The notes: generated from the sequence alone by a model not told the origin. Positions 41,667 to 51,330 are shown, counted from the stretch's first letter. The stretch: 64,000 nucleotides of DNA from Labrenzia sp. CE80 (GCF_009650605.1 NZ_WAJT01000001.1:1488001-1552000), one strand, 5' to 3'. Numbers and translations: made by a program.

Positions 41667-43064
41667 ATGAACCAGCCGATCGGCATGCAAACATCAACAA
41701 GCAGCGACGAGGCTGCGCCCCGGCAGACCGGTCAGCTTGGCTTGATTGCCTGTATTGCGTTGGTGGTCGGCAACATGATCGGCTCCGGCATCTTCCTGCT
41801 GCCGGCGGCGCTGGCGCCTTTCGGTGCAATTTCCGTCGCAGGATGGGTGGTGACCTCGTTCGGCGCGATCGCCCTGGCCCTGATCTTTGGCCGTCTGGCG
41901 CGGCTGACCAGCCGGCCCGGCGGTCCCTATGCCTACACCCGGGAAGCTTTCGGCGACTTTGCCGGGTTCCTGATTGCCTGGGGCTATTGGATCGCGCTGT
42001 GGTCCGGCAATGCGGCCGTGGCCGTCGCCTTTGTCGGATACATCGGCTACGTGGTTCCGGCGGTCGGCGAGAACAACCTTTACGGGCTGGGCGTTGCCCT
42101 GACCGCCATATGGTTTCTGACAATGATCAACATCCGGGGGATCGAGGGCGCTGGTTTCGTTCAGGTGCTGACAACAGTCCTGAAGGTTCTGCCGCTGCTG
42201 GCGCTCGGCATTCTGGGATGGGCCTGGCTGGACACAAGCCACTTCACGCCAGTCAACACCTCTGAACTGCCGGACTATGCCGCTGTTTCCGCGACCGCAG
42301 CTCTGACCCTCTGGGCCTACCTCGGGCTGGAATCTGCGACTGTGCCCTCAGGCAACGTCTACCGGCCCGAAGTCACGATCCCTCGGGCGACGATCATCGG
42401 CGTGCTGTTTGCCGCCGTGATCTATATCTCCGTCACGGTGGTTGCCATCGGCGTCCTTCCGAAGGACCTTCTGGCGGCCTCCTCTGCACCGCTCGCCGAT
42501 GTGGCGATGGCAATGTGGGGGCCGGTCGGCGGCGTGCTCATTGCGCTGGGCGCGATCATTTCGACCTTCGGCACCTTGAACGGCTTCACGCTCTTGTCCG
42601 GCCAGGTGCCTTATGGCGCTGCCCTCGACCGGGTCTTTCCGGAAGAATTTGCCAGCGTCAGCGATCGCGGCACGCCCGCCAATGCGCTGGTGGTGTCGAA
42701 CCTTCTGGCGAGCGGGCTGGTGATCATGAATTTTTCCAAGGGACTCGTGGAAGCCTTCACCTTCATCATCCTGCTCGCGACCATGGCAAGTCTGGTTCCC
42801 TATGCCTTTTGCGCCGTCGCCGAGATCATGATCCGGGTCGTGCGCGGACACAGTCTGAATGATCCCGGCCTAGCCGGTGTCGTAGGGCTGGGCGCGGTCG
42901 GTTTTCTCTATTCCATCTGGGCGGTCTACGGCTCGGGCGCGGACGTCGTGTTTTTCGGCTTTCTGCTGCTCCTTGCCGGCGTTCCGGTCCACGCCTTGAT
43001 CCGCTGGCGACAAGCACGCAATGACGCGTCTTCCAGCTCGAACAATCCTGCCATTGGAGGTTGA
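41667..43064 (+). CDS. APC-family amino acid antiporter, AdiC/ArcD-like
   Basis: A permease with 12 predicted helices. The APC signature VVGNMIGSGIFLLPAALAPFG forms helix 1, and PGGPYAYTREAFGDFAGFLIAWGYWIALWSGNAAVA follows as in arginine/agmatine and arginine/ornithine antiporters. The later LTLWAYLGLESATVPSGNVYRPEVTIPRAT segment is typical. ATG 41667 is chosen; a TTG 17 codons earlier is less likely. It ends 1 bp before the arginine deiminase start. With the YfcC-like carrier it gives this cluster two candidate arginine/ornithine exchangers. Confidence 0.87.
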   Translation: MNQPIGMQTSTSSDEAAPRQTGQLGLIACIALVVGNMIGSGIFLLPAALAPFGAISVAGWVVTSFGAIALALIFGRLARLTSRPGGPYAYTREAFGDFAGFLIAWGYWIALWSGNAAVAVAFVGYIGYVVPAVGENNLYGLGVALTAIWFLTMINIRGIEGAGFVQVLTTVLKVLPLLALGILGWAWLDTSHFTPVNTSELPDYAAVSATAALTLWAYLGLESATVPSGNVYRPEVTIPRATIIGVLFAAVIYISVTVVAIGVLPKDLLAASSAPLADVAMAMWGPVGGVLIALGAIISTFGTLNGFTLLSGQVPYGAALDRVFPEEFASVSDRGTPANALVVSNLLASGLVIMNFSKGLVEAFTFIILLATMASLVPYAFCAVAEIMIRVVRGHSLNDPGLAGVVGLGAVGFLYSIWAVYGSGADVVFFGFLLLLAGVPVHALIRWRQARNDASSSSNNPAIGG

Positions 43065-43065
43065 T

Positions 43066-44298
43066 ATGACGGCGCTCGGTGTACATTCGGAAATCGGCAA
43101 GCTCAGAAAGGTCATGGTCTCCCGGCCATCTCTGGCGCATGAACGTCTGACACCTGGAAACTGTCACGACCTGCTCTTTGATGATGTCCTTTGGGTTCAC
43201 AAGGCACGTGTCGATCACGACGACTTCAGGCTGAAGATGAAAGCCCATGATGTCGAAGTGTACGACATCCAGGACCTTCTGGCAGAAATGCTCGACAAGG
43301 TTCCCGAAGGCCGGCGGTTCGTGTTGGACCGGCGAATCACCAGCAATCTGGTCGGGCCCGGATTTGCCCGCGGCATGCGCCCATGGCTGGATGAACTGCC
43401 GGGCGACCAGCTGGCGCGGCTGCTGATGGGAGGTATTACGCTTTTTGATCTTCCGCAGGAAATGCAGACGCCCCTGGTAAAGCAGGCCATCGCGTCGACC
43501 GAGTTCCTCCTGGATCCGATTCCGAATGCGCTGTTTCAGCGTGATTCATCGTGCTGGATGTATGGCGGGGTCACGGTCAACCCGATGTTCTGGCCCGCCC
43601 GCAAGCCTGAAACACTCTATCAGCGCGCGGTCTACAAGTTCCATCCGATGTTCGCGGACGAGGATTTCCAGATCTGGTGGGGCGACAGCGATGAAGATTT
43701 CGGCCACGCCAGCATGGAAGGCGGCGACGTCATGCCCATCGGCAAGGGCGTCGTCCTGATCGGCATGGGCGAGCGCACAACGCGCCAGGCCGTGCAACAG
43801 GTTGCCGAAAACCTCTTTGCCAAGAAAGGCGCCGAGCGAGTGATCGCCTGTGCCATGCCCAAGAGCCGCGCGGCCATGCACCTCGATACGGTGTTCTCCT
43901 GCCTGGATCACGACAAGGTCACGGCCTTCCGCGAGGTGGTCGACGAGATCACCTGCTACAGCCTGCGTCCCGGTGATGACAATCAGGCCGTCGATGTGCG
44001 GCGCGAGGAAGCGCATCTGTTTGATGTCTACAAGGAAGCGCTGGGTCTTGATGACCTTCATGTCATCGGCACGGGTGGCAACGAGTTCCAGGCCGAACGC
44101 GAGCAGTGGGACGACGGCAACAATGTGGTTGCGCTCGCACCCGGAGTGGTCGTCGGCTACGACCGTAACACCCATACCAACACACTTTTGCGCAAGGCCG
44201 GCATAGAGGTCATCACGATCTCCGGTTCCGAGCTCGGCCGGGGCCGTGGCGGCGGACATTGCATGACCTGCCCCATCGCACGCGATCCCGCATATTGA
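43066..44298 (+). CDS. arcA: Arginine deiminase
   Basis: Converts arginine to citrulline and ammonia, the first step of arginine fermentation. The family motifs are present: FQRDSSCW, the EGGDVMPIG strand, HLDTVFS with its catalytic His, and GRGRGGGHCMTCPIARD, where C399 is the nucleophile. ATG 43066 has TGGAGG five bases upstream; the frame extends into the permease end but that start is rejected. The 410-residue length is normal. Confidence 0.96.
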   Translation: MTALGVHSEIGKLRKVMVSRPSLAHERLTPGNCHDLLFDDVLWVHKARVDHDDFRLKMKAHDVEVYDIQDLLAEMLDKVPEGRRFVLDRRITSNLVGPGFARGMRPWLDELPGDQLARLLMGGITLFDLPQEMQTPLVKQAIASTEFLLDPIPNALFQRDSSCWMYGGVTVNPMFWPARKPETLYQRAVYKFHPMFADEDFQIWWGDSDEDFGHASMEGGDVMPIGKGVVLIGMGERTTRQAVQQVAENLFAKKGAERVIACAMPKSRAAMHLDTVFSCLDHDKVTAFREVVDEITCYSLRPGDDNQAVDVRREEAHLFDVYKEALGLDDLHVIGTGGNEFQAEREQWDDGNNVVALAPGVVVGYDRNTHTNTLLRKAGIEVITISGSELGRGRGGGHCMTCPIARDPAY

Positions 44299-44337
44299 TT
44301 TTCAGACAGGGCTTTCAAAAAGCCAACGGAGGATAAA

Positions 44338-45339
44338 ATGGCGTTCAATCTCAAAGGTCGCAGTTACCTCAAGATCCTCGATTTCTCCCAGCGGGAGATG
44401 CTTTACCTGCTTGATCTCGCAAGGGATCTGAAGCGGGCAAAATATTCAGGCTCCGAGCAGGCGGTTCTGAACGGCAAGAACATCTGCCTGATCTTTGAAA
44501 AAACCTCGACCCGCACGCGCTGCGCCTTCGAAGTCGCCGCTCACGATCAGGGCGCACACATCACCTATCTGGACCCGTCGGGATCCCAGATCGGTCACAA
44601 GGAGTCCATGAAGGACACGGCCCGGGTTCTCGGACGCATGTTCGACGGCATCGAGTTTCGCGGTTCCGGCCAGAAGATGGTCGAGGAACTGGCCGAATTC
44701 AGCGGTGTGCCGATCTACAACGGGCTGACGGACGACTGGCATCCGACCCAGATGCTGGCCGACATGCTCACGATGGTCGAGCACGCGGACAAGCCGCGCA
44801 CGCAGATTTCCTACGCCTACCTGGGCGATGCGCGCTCCAACATGGGCCACTCGCTGATGATGCTCGGCGCGATCATGGGCTGCGATGTACGGATCGTCGC
44901 GCCGAAAGAGAATTGGCCAACCGAGGACCTGATCAAGACCGCTCAGGAAACCGCCGACACTTATGGCGCCCGGCTGACGATTACCGAAGACGTTGCCGAG
45001 GGCACCAAAGGCGTTGATTTCATCCACACGGATGTCTGGGTTTCCATGGGTGAACCGGCTGATGTCTGGGAAACCCGGATCAAGCTGCTGTCGCCCTATC
45101 AGGTCAACATGGATGTCATGAAAGGCACCGGCAATCCGAACGTCAAATTCATGCACTGCCTGCCCGCTTTCCATAACCGGGACACGAAGGTCGGTGAGGA
45201 CATTTTCCAGAAGTTCGGCATTTCCGAGATGGAAGTGACTGAGGAAGTGTTTGAATCGCACATGAATGTCGCATTCGAGCAGGCTGAAAACCGCATGCAC
45301 ACGATCAAGGCCATTCTGGTCGCAACCCTGGGGAATTGA
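44338..45339 (+). CDS. arcB: Ornithine carbamoyltransferase, catabolic
   Basis: Runs phosphorolysis of citrulline to ornithine and carbamoyl phosphate. The carbamoyl-phosphate motif S57-T-R-T-R61 lies in FEKTSTRTRCAFEV, with DDWHPTQMLAD and HCLPAFHN for substrate binding. The 333-residue length and its place between arcA and arcC mark it as the catabolic form. GGAGG lies just upstream of the ATG. Forty base pairs after arcA. Confidence 0.95.
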   Translation: MAFNLKGRSYLKILDFSQREMLYLLDLARDLKRAKYSGSEQAVLNGKNICLIFEKTSTRTRCAFEVAAHDQGAHITYLDPSGSQIGHKESMKDTARVLGRMFDGIEFRGSGQKMVEELAEFSGVPIYNGLTDDWHPTQMLADMLTMVEHADKPRTQISYAYLGDARSNMGHSLMMLGAIMGCDVRIVAPKENWPTEDLIKTAQETADTYGARLTITEDVAEGTKGVDFIHTDVWVSMGEPADVWETRIKLLSPYQVNMDVMKGTGNPNVKFMHCLPAFHNRDTKVGEDIFQKFGISEMEVTEEVFESHMNVAFEQAENRMHTIKAILVATLGN

Positions 45340-45341
45340 CC

Positions 45342-46274
45342 ATGAGGATCGTGGTCGCCCTTGGAGGCAACGCGCTTTTGCGCCGGGGTCAGGAGATGAC
45401 CGCAGCCAACCAGCGTGAGAACGCACGCATCGCCGCCGAGGCGCTTGCGCCCATCGGTGCGGCGGAAGAACTGGTGGTAACGCATGGCAACGGCCCACAG
45501 GTCGGGCTTCTGGCCCTTCAGGAAGCCGCCTACACGGATGTCGAGGAATACCCACTTGATGTTCTTGGCGCCGAGACCGAAGGCATGATCGGCTACATGA
45601 TCGAGCAGGAGCTCGGCAATCTTCTGCCGATCGAAAAGCCTTTGGCGACGCTCTTGACCATGGTCGAGGTCGACCCAAAAGATTCCGCCTTTCAGGATCC
45701 GACAAAGTTCATAGGCCCCGTCTACGACAGGGAAACCATCGACAAGATGGCGGCGGAAAAAGGCTGGAGCGTAAAGCCGGACGGTGACAAATGGCGCCGT
45801 GTGGTCCCCTCGCCTTTGCCCAAGCGGATTTTCCAGGTTCGGCCGATCCGCTGGCTGCTCTCGGAAGGCACGATCGTCATTGCGGCTGGTGGCGGCGGAA
45901 TTCCAACCATGTATGGCGCGGACGGCAAGCTGACCGGGGTTGAATGCGTAATCGACAAGGACCGCTGTTCCGCGCTCCTGGCAAAGGACATTGATGCCGA
46001 TGTCTTCGTCATGGCCACGGATGCGGATGCTGTCTATCTGGACTGGGGCACGGAAGATCAAAAGGCGATCCAGCGCGCAACGCCAGATGCCATGGATGCC
46101 TTTGATTTCCCGGCCGGTTCCATGGGGCCGAAGGTTGAGGCGGCACAGGATTTTGCGAGGGTCACCGGCAAGAAGAGCATCATCTGCGCCCTTGCAGATG
46201 TGGCGGATGCCATTGCCGGCACCAAGGGAACAACCATCGCCGTGGACGCTGGAGAGATCGCCTACCACGGCTGA
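45342..46274 (+). CDS. arcC: Carbamate kinase
   Basis: Transfers phosphate from carbamoyl phosphate to ADP, the ATP-yielding step. The N-terminal MRIVVALGGNALLRRGQ and THGNGPQVGLLALQ loops are diagnostic, as are IAAGGGGIPTM, VIDKDRCSALLAKDIDADVFVMATD and the C-terminal GSMGPKVEAAQDF. ATG 45342 lies 2 bp after the arcB stop. The 310-residue length is normal. Ends 99 bp before the V-ATPase operon. Confidence 0.95.
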   Translation: MRIVVALGGNALLRRGQEMTAANQRENARIAAEALAPIGAAEELVVTHGNGPQVGLLALQEAAYTDVEEYPLDVLGAETEGMIGYMIEQELGNLLPIEKPLATLLTMVEVDPKDSAFQDPTKFIGPVYDRETIDKMAAEKGWSVKPDGDKWRRVVPSPLPKRIFQVRPIRWLLSEGTIVIAAGGGGIPTMYGADGKLTGVECVIDKDRCSALLAKDIDADVFVMATDADAVYLDWGTEDQKAIQRATPDAMDAFDFPAGSMGPKVEAAQDFARVTGKKSIICALADVADAIAGTKGTTIAVDAGEIAYHG

Positions 46275-46281
46275 TTGCATT

Positions 46282-46303
46282 TCTGGCCCAAAGCGGGGCC
46301 AGA
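46282..46303 (+). other. Hairpin between arcC and the V-ATPase genes
   Basis: TCTGGCCC (46282-46289), loop AAAGCG, GGGCCAGA (46296-46303). No U-tract follows, so it may be a processing or stability element that allows read-through from the arc genes into the V-ATPase genes. Confidence 0.45.
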
Positions 46304-46373
46304 TCGAGTTAAGCTACTCCTGAGGCTCGCGCCCATTGGGCATCAGCGAGCGCCGGAGAAAGAGGGGAAAGCG

Positions 46374-47756
46374 ATGCTGGTATCCCATACCCGGATTGTC
46401 GATATTGTCGGCGACATCATCCGGATCAAGGTTTCTGCGGATCGGAAGGCCAGCGAGGGCCGGCCCTGTCTTGGCGATCTCGCCCTTGTGGAGACCGGGG
46501 ACGGCTCAACGTCTCTTGCCCAGGTCATCAGCATCGACCGGGACATGGTCTCGCTTCAGGTCAACTCCGGCACCAAGGGACTGGCCAACAACGCGTCGGT
46601 CCGGTTCCTCGGAGAGGCCGCCAAGGTGACCTACTCCGACAATATTCTCGGTCGGGTCTTCGATGGCGCCGGCCAGCCGATCGACCGCGGCCCTGGTCTT
46701 TCCGGCGATCCCACGGTGCCAATTGGCGGGCCTTCGGCCAATCCTATGAAGCGCGTTCTTGCCTCGCGCATGATCCGCACAGACGTTCCCATGATCGACA
46801 TCTTTAACTGCCTTGTCGAAAGCCAGAAAATCCCGATCTTCTCCGTTTCCGGGGAACCCTATAACGCCTTTCTCGCGCGGATCGGGATCCAGGCCGACGC
46901 CGACATTGTCATCTTCGGCGGGCTTGGGCTGATCTTCGACGATTACGCCTTCTTCCGAAAGCAGTTCGAGGATGCCGGCGTTTTCCCCAGAACCGTGATG
47001 TTCGTTAATCAGGCCTCCGATCCGGTTGTCGAGCGTCTGCAGGTGCCGGACATGGCGCTGGCAGTGGCTGAAAAATTCGCGGTCGAGGAAGGTAAGCGCG
47101 TCCTGGTGTTGCTGACTGACATGACCGCTTTTGCCGATGCGCTCAAAGAAGTCTCGATCGCCATGGAGCGGGTTCCCGCAAACCGCGGCTATCCTGGCGA
47201 TCTCTATTCACAGCTGGCACGCCGTTATGAAAAAGCCTGCGATTTCAAAGGCTCCGGCTCGGTGACGATCCTGACGGTCACGACCATGCCGGGCAATGAT
47301 TTGACACATCCGGTGCCTGATAACACCGGCTATATCACCGAAGGACAGTTCTATCTGCACAGTGGCGTTCTGGATCCCTTCGGGTCGCTTTCACGCCTCA
47401 AGCAGCATGTCATCGGCAAGGTCACCCGCGAAGATCACAATCAGATCATGAACACGATGATCCGCTTCTACTCCGGTGCCCGGGACGCCGAACAGAAGCA
47501 GTCGATGGCGTTTGAGTTGTCCGACTATGACCATCAGCTCCTGAAATTCGGGACCTTGTTCCGAGAGCGCTTCATGGACATTGACGTTTCCATGCCGCTG
47601 GAGGAAGCGCTTGACCTTTGCTGGCAAACCCTTGCGGAATGCTTCGAGCCCGGCCAGCTGCTGATGAAACAGGGTTTGATCGATACTTATTTCCCCAAGA
47701 CGGGATCAGAAAAGCCAGACCTGAAGACCACGGAACCGCCTGAGGAAGCAGCCTGA
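46374..47756 (+). CDS. ntpB: V-type ATPase subunit B
   Basis: Non-catalytic nucleotide-site subunit of the V1 hexamer. It has the N-terminal barrel (GDLALVETGDGSTSLAQVISI), ILGRVFDGAGQPIDRGP and FSVSGEPYNAFLARIGIQ in place of a Walker A P-loop, as expected for subunit B. LVLLTDMTAFADALKEVS and the arginine-finger region (SRLKQHVIGKVTREDH) follow. ATG 46374 has GAGGGG upstream; a longer in-frame start lacks support. The gene order here starts with B. Confidence 0.92.
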   Translation: MLVSHTRIVDIVGDIIRIKVSADRKASEGRPCLGDLALVETGDGSTSLAQVISIDRDMVSLQVNSGTKGLANNASVRFLGEAAKVTYSDNILGRVFDGAGQPIDRGPGLSGDPTVPIGGPSANPMKRVLASRMIRTDVPMIDIFNCLVESQKIPIFSVSGEPYNAFLARIGIQADADIVIFGGLGLIFDDYAFFRKQFEDAGVFPRTVMFVNQASDPVVERLQVPDMALAVAEKFAVEEGKRVLVLLTDMTAFADALKEVSIAMERVPANRGYPGDLYSQLARRYEKACDFKGSGSVTILTVTTMPGNDLTHPVPDNTGYITEGQFYLHSGVLDPFGSLSRLKQHVIGKVTREDHNQIMNTMIRFYSGARDAEQKQSMAFELSDYDHQLLKFGTLFRERFMDIDVSMPLEEALDLCWQTLAECFEPGQLLMKQGLIDTYFPKTGSEKPDLKTTEPPEEAA

Positions 47757-48379
47757 TGGCAAAGCTTGCGCTCAACAAATCCTCTCTGGCACGCGAAACG
47801 GCGCAGCTCGCCGAGTTTCGGCGTTTTCTGCCGTCACTTGAGCTTAAGCGATTGCAGGTGATGGCCGAGCGCGCGAAGGCAAAGGAGGCCGTTGCACGGC
47901 TCGACAAGGAATACTCTCTGCTCTTCAGCCAGATTGCCGACAGCATTCCCATGCTGGCCAATGAACAGGTTCCCCTCGATGGCCTGATTAGCCTCCAGAA
48001 CGTGGAGCGCGGCAGTCAGAACCTGTCAGGCACGATCCTGCCAACGCTTGGTGAGGTCGAAATCGAGACAGCGGCTTACTCACGCCTTGCACGACCGCAT
48101 TGGGTCGACCCGGTGGTCAAGGCCCTGAAGGACCTCGTCACTTTCAACTTGAAGCGCGACGTGGCGCGCGAAAGGCTCGACCTGCTGATTGAAGCGGAGG
48201 CGGTCATCTCGCGCAGGGTCAACCTGTTCGAGAAAGTCCTGATCCCCCAGGCGGAGAAGAACATCAAGAAAATCCGCATGGCGCTGGCCGACGCGGAACG
48301 CGATGCCGTCGTTCGTGCCAAAATCTCGAAGCGCAAGACCGCCGCACGGGCCGCTGAAGAAAGGATGGCCGAGCTATGA
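47756..48379 (+). CDS. ntpD: V-type ATPase subunit D
   Basis: Central rotor shaft of V1. A 207-residue coiled-coil protein with the N-terminal KSSLARETAQLAEFRRFLPSLELKRLQV and a C-terminal long helix (LIPQAEKNIKKIRMALADAERDAVVRAKISKRK), the conserved part of the family. The ATG overlaps the TGA of ntpB (TGATG). Confidence 0.9.
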   Translation: MAKLALNKSSLARETAQLAEFRRFLPSLELKRLQVMAERAKAKEAVARLDKEYSLLFSQIADSIPMLANEQVPLDGLISLQNVERGSQNLSGTILPTLGEVEIETAAYSRLARPHWVDPVVKALKDLVTFNLKRDVARERLDLLIEAEAVISRRVNLFEKVLIPQAEKNIKKIRMALADAERDAVVRAKISKRKTAARAAEERMAEL

Positions 48380-50169
48380 CCATCACGGCGCTGCAGAAGG
48401 TCAGCCTGATCGGCATCCTGGAGGACAAGGAGCAGGTTCTGGAGGCGACGCAGGCCTTCGGCCGCTTTCACCTTATTCCACTGACGCCGGCGCAGCGGGA
48501 TCTGGAGGCCATTCCAAGCAGCACAGGCCGCGAAGCGGTCGAAGCGCTCCGGTGGCTTACCGACGCGCCGGCGCAGCGCCGGCCAACCACCGATCCAGAC
48601 GACTTCGACCTTCCTCAGATTGTCGAGCAAACGCTGCTCAACAAGTCCAATTTCAAGGCCTGCGAGGACAAGCGCGCGAAGCTGGCTCGCAGGATCAAGG
48701 ACGTGCGGCCCTGGGGGCAGTTCGACTTCGCTGATCTGTCGGAAATCGGTGACTACCGGCTCTGGTTCTATGTGGTTCCAACCGCAAAGCTGAAGGCGAT
48801 CGATCCGTCCGACAAGATCATGGAGATCGTTCATCAGGACAAATACCGCGCCTATATGGTCTTGCTCGATCCTGACGAACCACCGCTTGATGCCATGCCC
48901 GTGCCACGCGTTCATGTGGGCGAGGTGTCGCTGTCAGAGCTGGAACACCGGCTGGAGCAAACTGAAGTCCGCCTTGAAGGCCTGGAGCTGGAACGCCATG
49001 CACTGACAAAATGGCGCGGCCTTTTGGATCAACATCTGGCGGATGCCCGGGACCGGGCCGCACGCGGACGCGCGGCTTTGGAGACGGCAGACGACGAACG
49101 CATTTTTGTCCTGCAAGCTTGGGCTCCTGCAGCCGAAGAAGCCAACATCCGTGGGTTATGCCAGCAGCTTGGCATTGCCGCCCATATCGAGGATCCGGCG
49201 GAAGACGACGACCCGCCAACGCTTCTCGCAAACCCACCCTCTCTCGCGGCAGGCGAAGATCTGGTTCAATTTTATCAGACGCCCGGCTACCGGGACTGGG
49301 ACCCGTCGATCATCGTCTATCTGTCCTTTATCCTCTTCTTCGGCATGATCATGACAGATGCCGGCTACGGCTTGTTGCTGCTTGGCGCACTTTACCTGTT
49401 CAAAAAGCGCTTTGGCACATCTCCGGGCGTTGTGCGGATGTGGACCATGTCCGTGTGGTTGATGGTCTCAACCACAGCGTTCGGCGTGCTCACTGGCAGC
49501 TATTTCGGCATTTCACCGCCGCCAGGCAGCCTGCTGGATCAGCTGAAGGTCATGCAGCTGGACGATGTCGACACCATGATGAAGATCACGCTGACGATCG
49601 GCGTCGTTCACATCACGCTAGCCAATGTGGTTCGCGCCCTTCACGGCAGCAGCATGAGCGACCGCGCAGTTCCGATTGGCTGGTCGCTTGTCGCCATCGG
49701 CGGCCTTTGCACCTTCCTCGGAGCCGAAACGCTGCTCGCGACGTTCGGCCCGGTCATGATCGTTGCAGGCCTGCTTGGAGTCGGTTTTTTCGCGAGCGAC
49801 CGCAAGGTGGACTCGATCAAGAGTGCTGGCCTTCGGCTGTTCGACGCCTTTGCCGGGCTGGCTAGGATCGTCAACATTTTCTCCGATGTGCTCAGCTACA
49901 TGCGCCTGTTCGCGCTCGGATTGGCGGCTGCCTCCCTGGCATCGACCATCAACGATCTCTCGGGCCAGCTGCTGCATGCGGTGCCCGGCATCGGCCTGCT
50001 GATTGCAATTCTGGTGCTGGCCGTTGGCCACGCCATCAACATAGGCCTCGGACTGATTGCAGGCGTCGTCCATGGCCTGAGGCTCAATGTCATCGAATTT
50101 TTCAACTGGGGTTTGAAGGATGAAGGCACGCCCTTCCGTCCGTTCAAGAAAGAGGAGTCAGGCTTGTGA
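48376..50169 (+). CDS. ntpI: V-type ATPase subunit I (a-subunit)
   Basis: Stator subunit that forms the ion half-channels against the K ring. The N-terminal 300 residues are soluble and coiled-coil rich. The C-terminal half has about seven membrane helices, beginning IIVYLSFILFFGMIMTDAGYGLLLLG. The conserved channel helix is SYMRLFALGLAAASLASTINDL, with the essential Arg in YMRLFAL, and ends HGLRLNVIEFFNWGLKDEG. The 597-residue length is normal. Starts within the stop of ntpD. Confidence 0.93.
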   Translation: MTITALQKVSLIGILEDKEQVLEATQAFGRFHLIPLTPAQRDLEAIPSSTGREAVEALRWLTDAPAQRRPTTDPDDFDLPQIVEQTLLNKSNFKACEDKRAKLARRIKDVRPWGQFDFADLSEIGDYRLWFYVVPTAKLKAIDPSDKIMEIVHQDKYRAYMVLLDPDEPPLDAMPVPRVHVGEVSLSELEHRLEQTEVRLEGLELERHALTKWRGLLDQHLADARDRAARGRAALETADDERIFVLQAWAPAAEEANIRGLCQQLGIAAHIEDPAEDDDPPTLLANPPSLAAGEDLVQFYQTPGYRDWDPSIIVYLSFILFFGMIMTDAGYGLLLLGALYLFKKRFGTSPGVVRMWTMSVWLMVSTTAFGVLTGSYFGISPPPGSLLDQLKVMQLDDVDTMMKITLTIGVVHITLANVVRALHGSSMSDRAVPIGWSLVAIGGLCTFLGAETLLATFGPVMIVAGLLGVGFFASDRKVDSIKSAGLRLFDAFAGLARIVNIFSDVLSYMRLFALGLAAASLASTINDLSGQLLHAVPGIGLLIAILVLAVGHAINIGLGLIAGVVHGLRLNVIEFFNWGLKDEGTPFRPFKKEESGL

Positions 50170-50615
50170 ACGAATTCGTACTCGCCCTTGGATGGTTCGG
50201 GCTATACGCACCGGTCGCCCTGGGAGCCATCGGAAGCGCCTGGGGCTGTGCCCTGGGCGGCAGCGCCGCGATCGGTGCCATGCTCGATACGGATGGCGGT
50301 TATGGCCGTTTCATCGGCGTCTCGCTTATGCCGTCCTCGCAGGTGATCTACGGCATCGTCATCATGTTCACCCTGCAGCATGACGCCATGACGGCGGAAA
50401 TCGGTGCGGCCACATTCGGCATCGGTATTCTCTCCGGCTTTGCCTTGCTCTTCACCGGCGTGCGCCAGGGCGAAGTCCTCGCTTCTGCCATTCACGCCTC
50501 CAAGGCCAAGCCTGAGATTTTCGGCGTTTCGCTTGCGCCGGCAGCAGTGCTGGAAGGCTTTTCAGTCTTCGCCCTGGTGTTCGCCCTGGTTCTTGCCGGA
50601 TCCATACCCGGCTAG
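50166..50615 (+). CDS. ntpK: V-type ATPase subunit K (membrane rotor ring), Na+-type residues
   Basis: A 149-residue, four-helix proteolipid starting at GTG 50166. The ion-carrying carboxylate is E130 in APAAVLEGF. Helix 2 has PSSQ with Q59, and helix 3 has VRQGEV with Q101. These align in order and spacing with the Na+-coordinating Gln and Glu residues of the Enterococcus hirae NtpK ring (Q65, Q110, E139), with Ser in place of Thr64. As in that protein, only the second hairpin carries a carboxylate. This suggests Na+ rather than H+ coupling, although sequence alone cannot prove it. Confidence 0.88.
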   Translation: MNEFVLALGWFGLYAPVALGAIGSAWGCALGGSAAIGAMLDTDGGYGRFIGVSLMPSSQVIYGIVIMFTLQHDAMTAEIGAATFGIGILSGFALLFTGVRQGEVLASAIHASKAKPEIFGVSLAPAAVLEGFSVFALVFALVLAGSIPG

Positions 50616-50624
50616 GAGGCCCTG

Positions 50625-51326
50625 ATGACCCAGCACGACAAGCTGACAGCCGCAGCAAATCCGGCAGGTGCCGGCGTCCAGGCCCTGATCGACCGCCTCA
50701 AGAGCGAGGGCATTTCGGCAGGCCAGGCCGAGGCGGACACCCTTTTGGCCAACGCGGAAGCCAAGGCGCATGACATCGTCGCGCGCGCAGAAGCCGAAGC
50801 GAACGCGATCCTGACGAAGGCGCGGACCGAGGCGGAAAAGGAGCAGGCCGCCACGCGCGACAGTCTCCAGATCGCGGCACGCGATCTTGTGCTCAATCTG
50901 CGCAATGAACTCGAAAGCCGAATACAGGACGAAGCCGGACGCCTCGTATCCTCGACCCTCAGCGATGAGGCCTTTCTGCAAAAGCTCATTATCGCCATGG
51001 CCGGAAAGGCGCGCGAAGCGGCCGCCATCGGCGCGCACGACAAGATCGAGATCAGCCTGCCTGATCGCATCGTGACGTTCGAGGAGCTGAAGCAATCGCC
51101 AGAAGCGGTGGAGCCCGGCACCCTCACCCATTTCGCCATCGCGCTGGCAGGTGACGTGCTGCGCAAGGGCGTAACTTTTTCCAGCGCACCCGGCTTTGAC
51201 GGGATTAAGATCAGGGTTCAGGACCGGGACGTCAGCATAGATCTGACCACGGAGGCCATCGCCTCGCTTCTGACCCAGCACCTGCAACCGCGCCTGCGCG
51301 CGATCATGGAAGGGGTTCTTCGCTAA
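50625..51326 (+). CDS. ntpE: V-type ATPase subunit E
   Basis: Peripheral-stalk subunit. The first half is a long Ala/Glu-rich helix (SAGQAEADTLLANAEAKAHDIVARAEAEANAILTKARTEAEKEQ), and the second half is the globular domain that binds the top of V1 (TFSSAPGFDGIKIRVQDRDVSIDLTTEAIASLL). 233 residues. It lies 9 bp after ntpK. Its usual partner G/H is not encoded nearby, as in other bacterial operons of this class. Confidence 0.88.
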   Translation: MTQHDKLTAAANPAGAGVQALIDRLKSEGISAGQAEADTLLANAEAKAHDIVARAEAEANAILTKARTEAEKEQAATRDSLQIAARDLVLNLRNELESRIQDEAGRLVSSTLSDEAFLQKLIIAMAGKAREAAAIGAHDKIEISLPDRIVTFEELKQSPEAVEPGTLTHFAIALAGDVLRKGVTFSSAPGFDGIKIRVQDRDVSIDLTTEAIASLLTQHLQPRLRAIMEGVLR

Positions 51327-51330
51327 GCCC

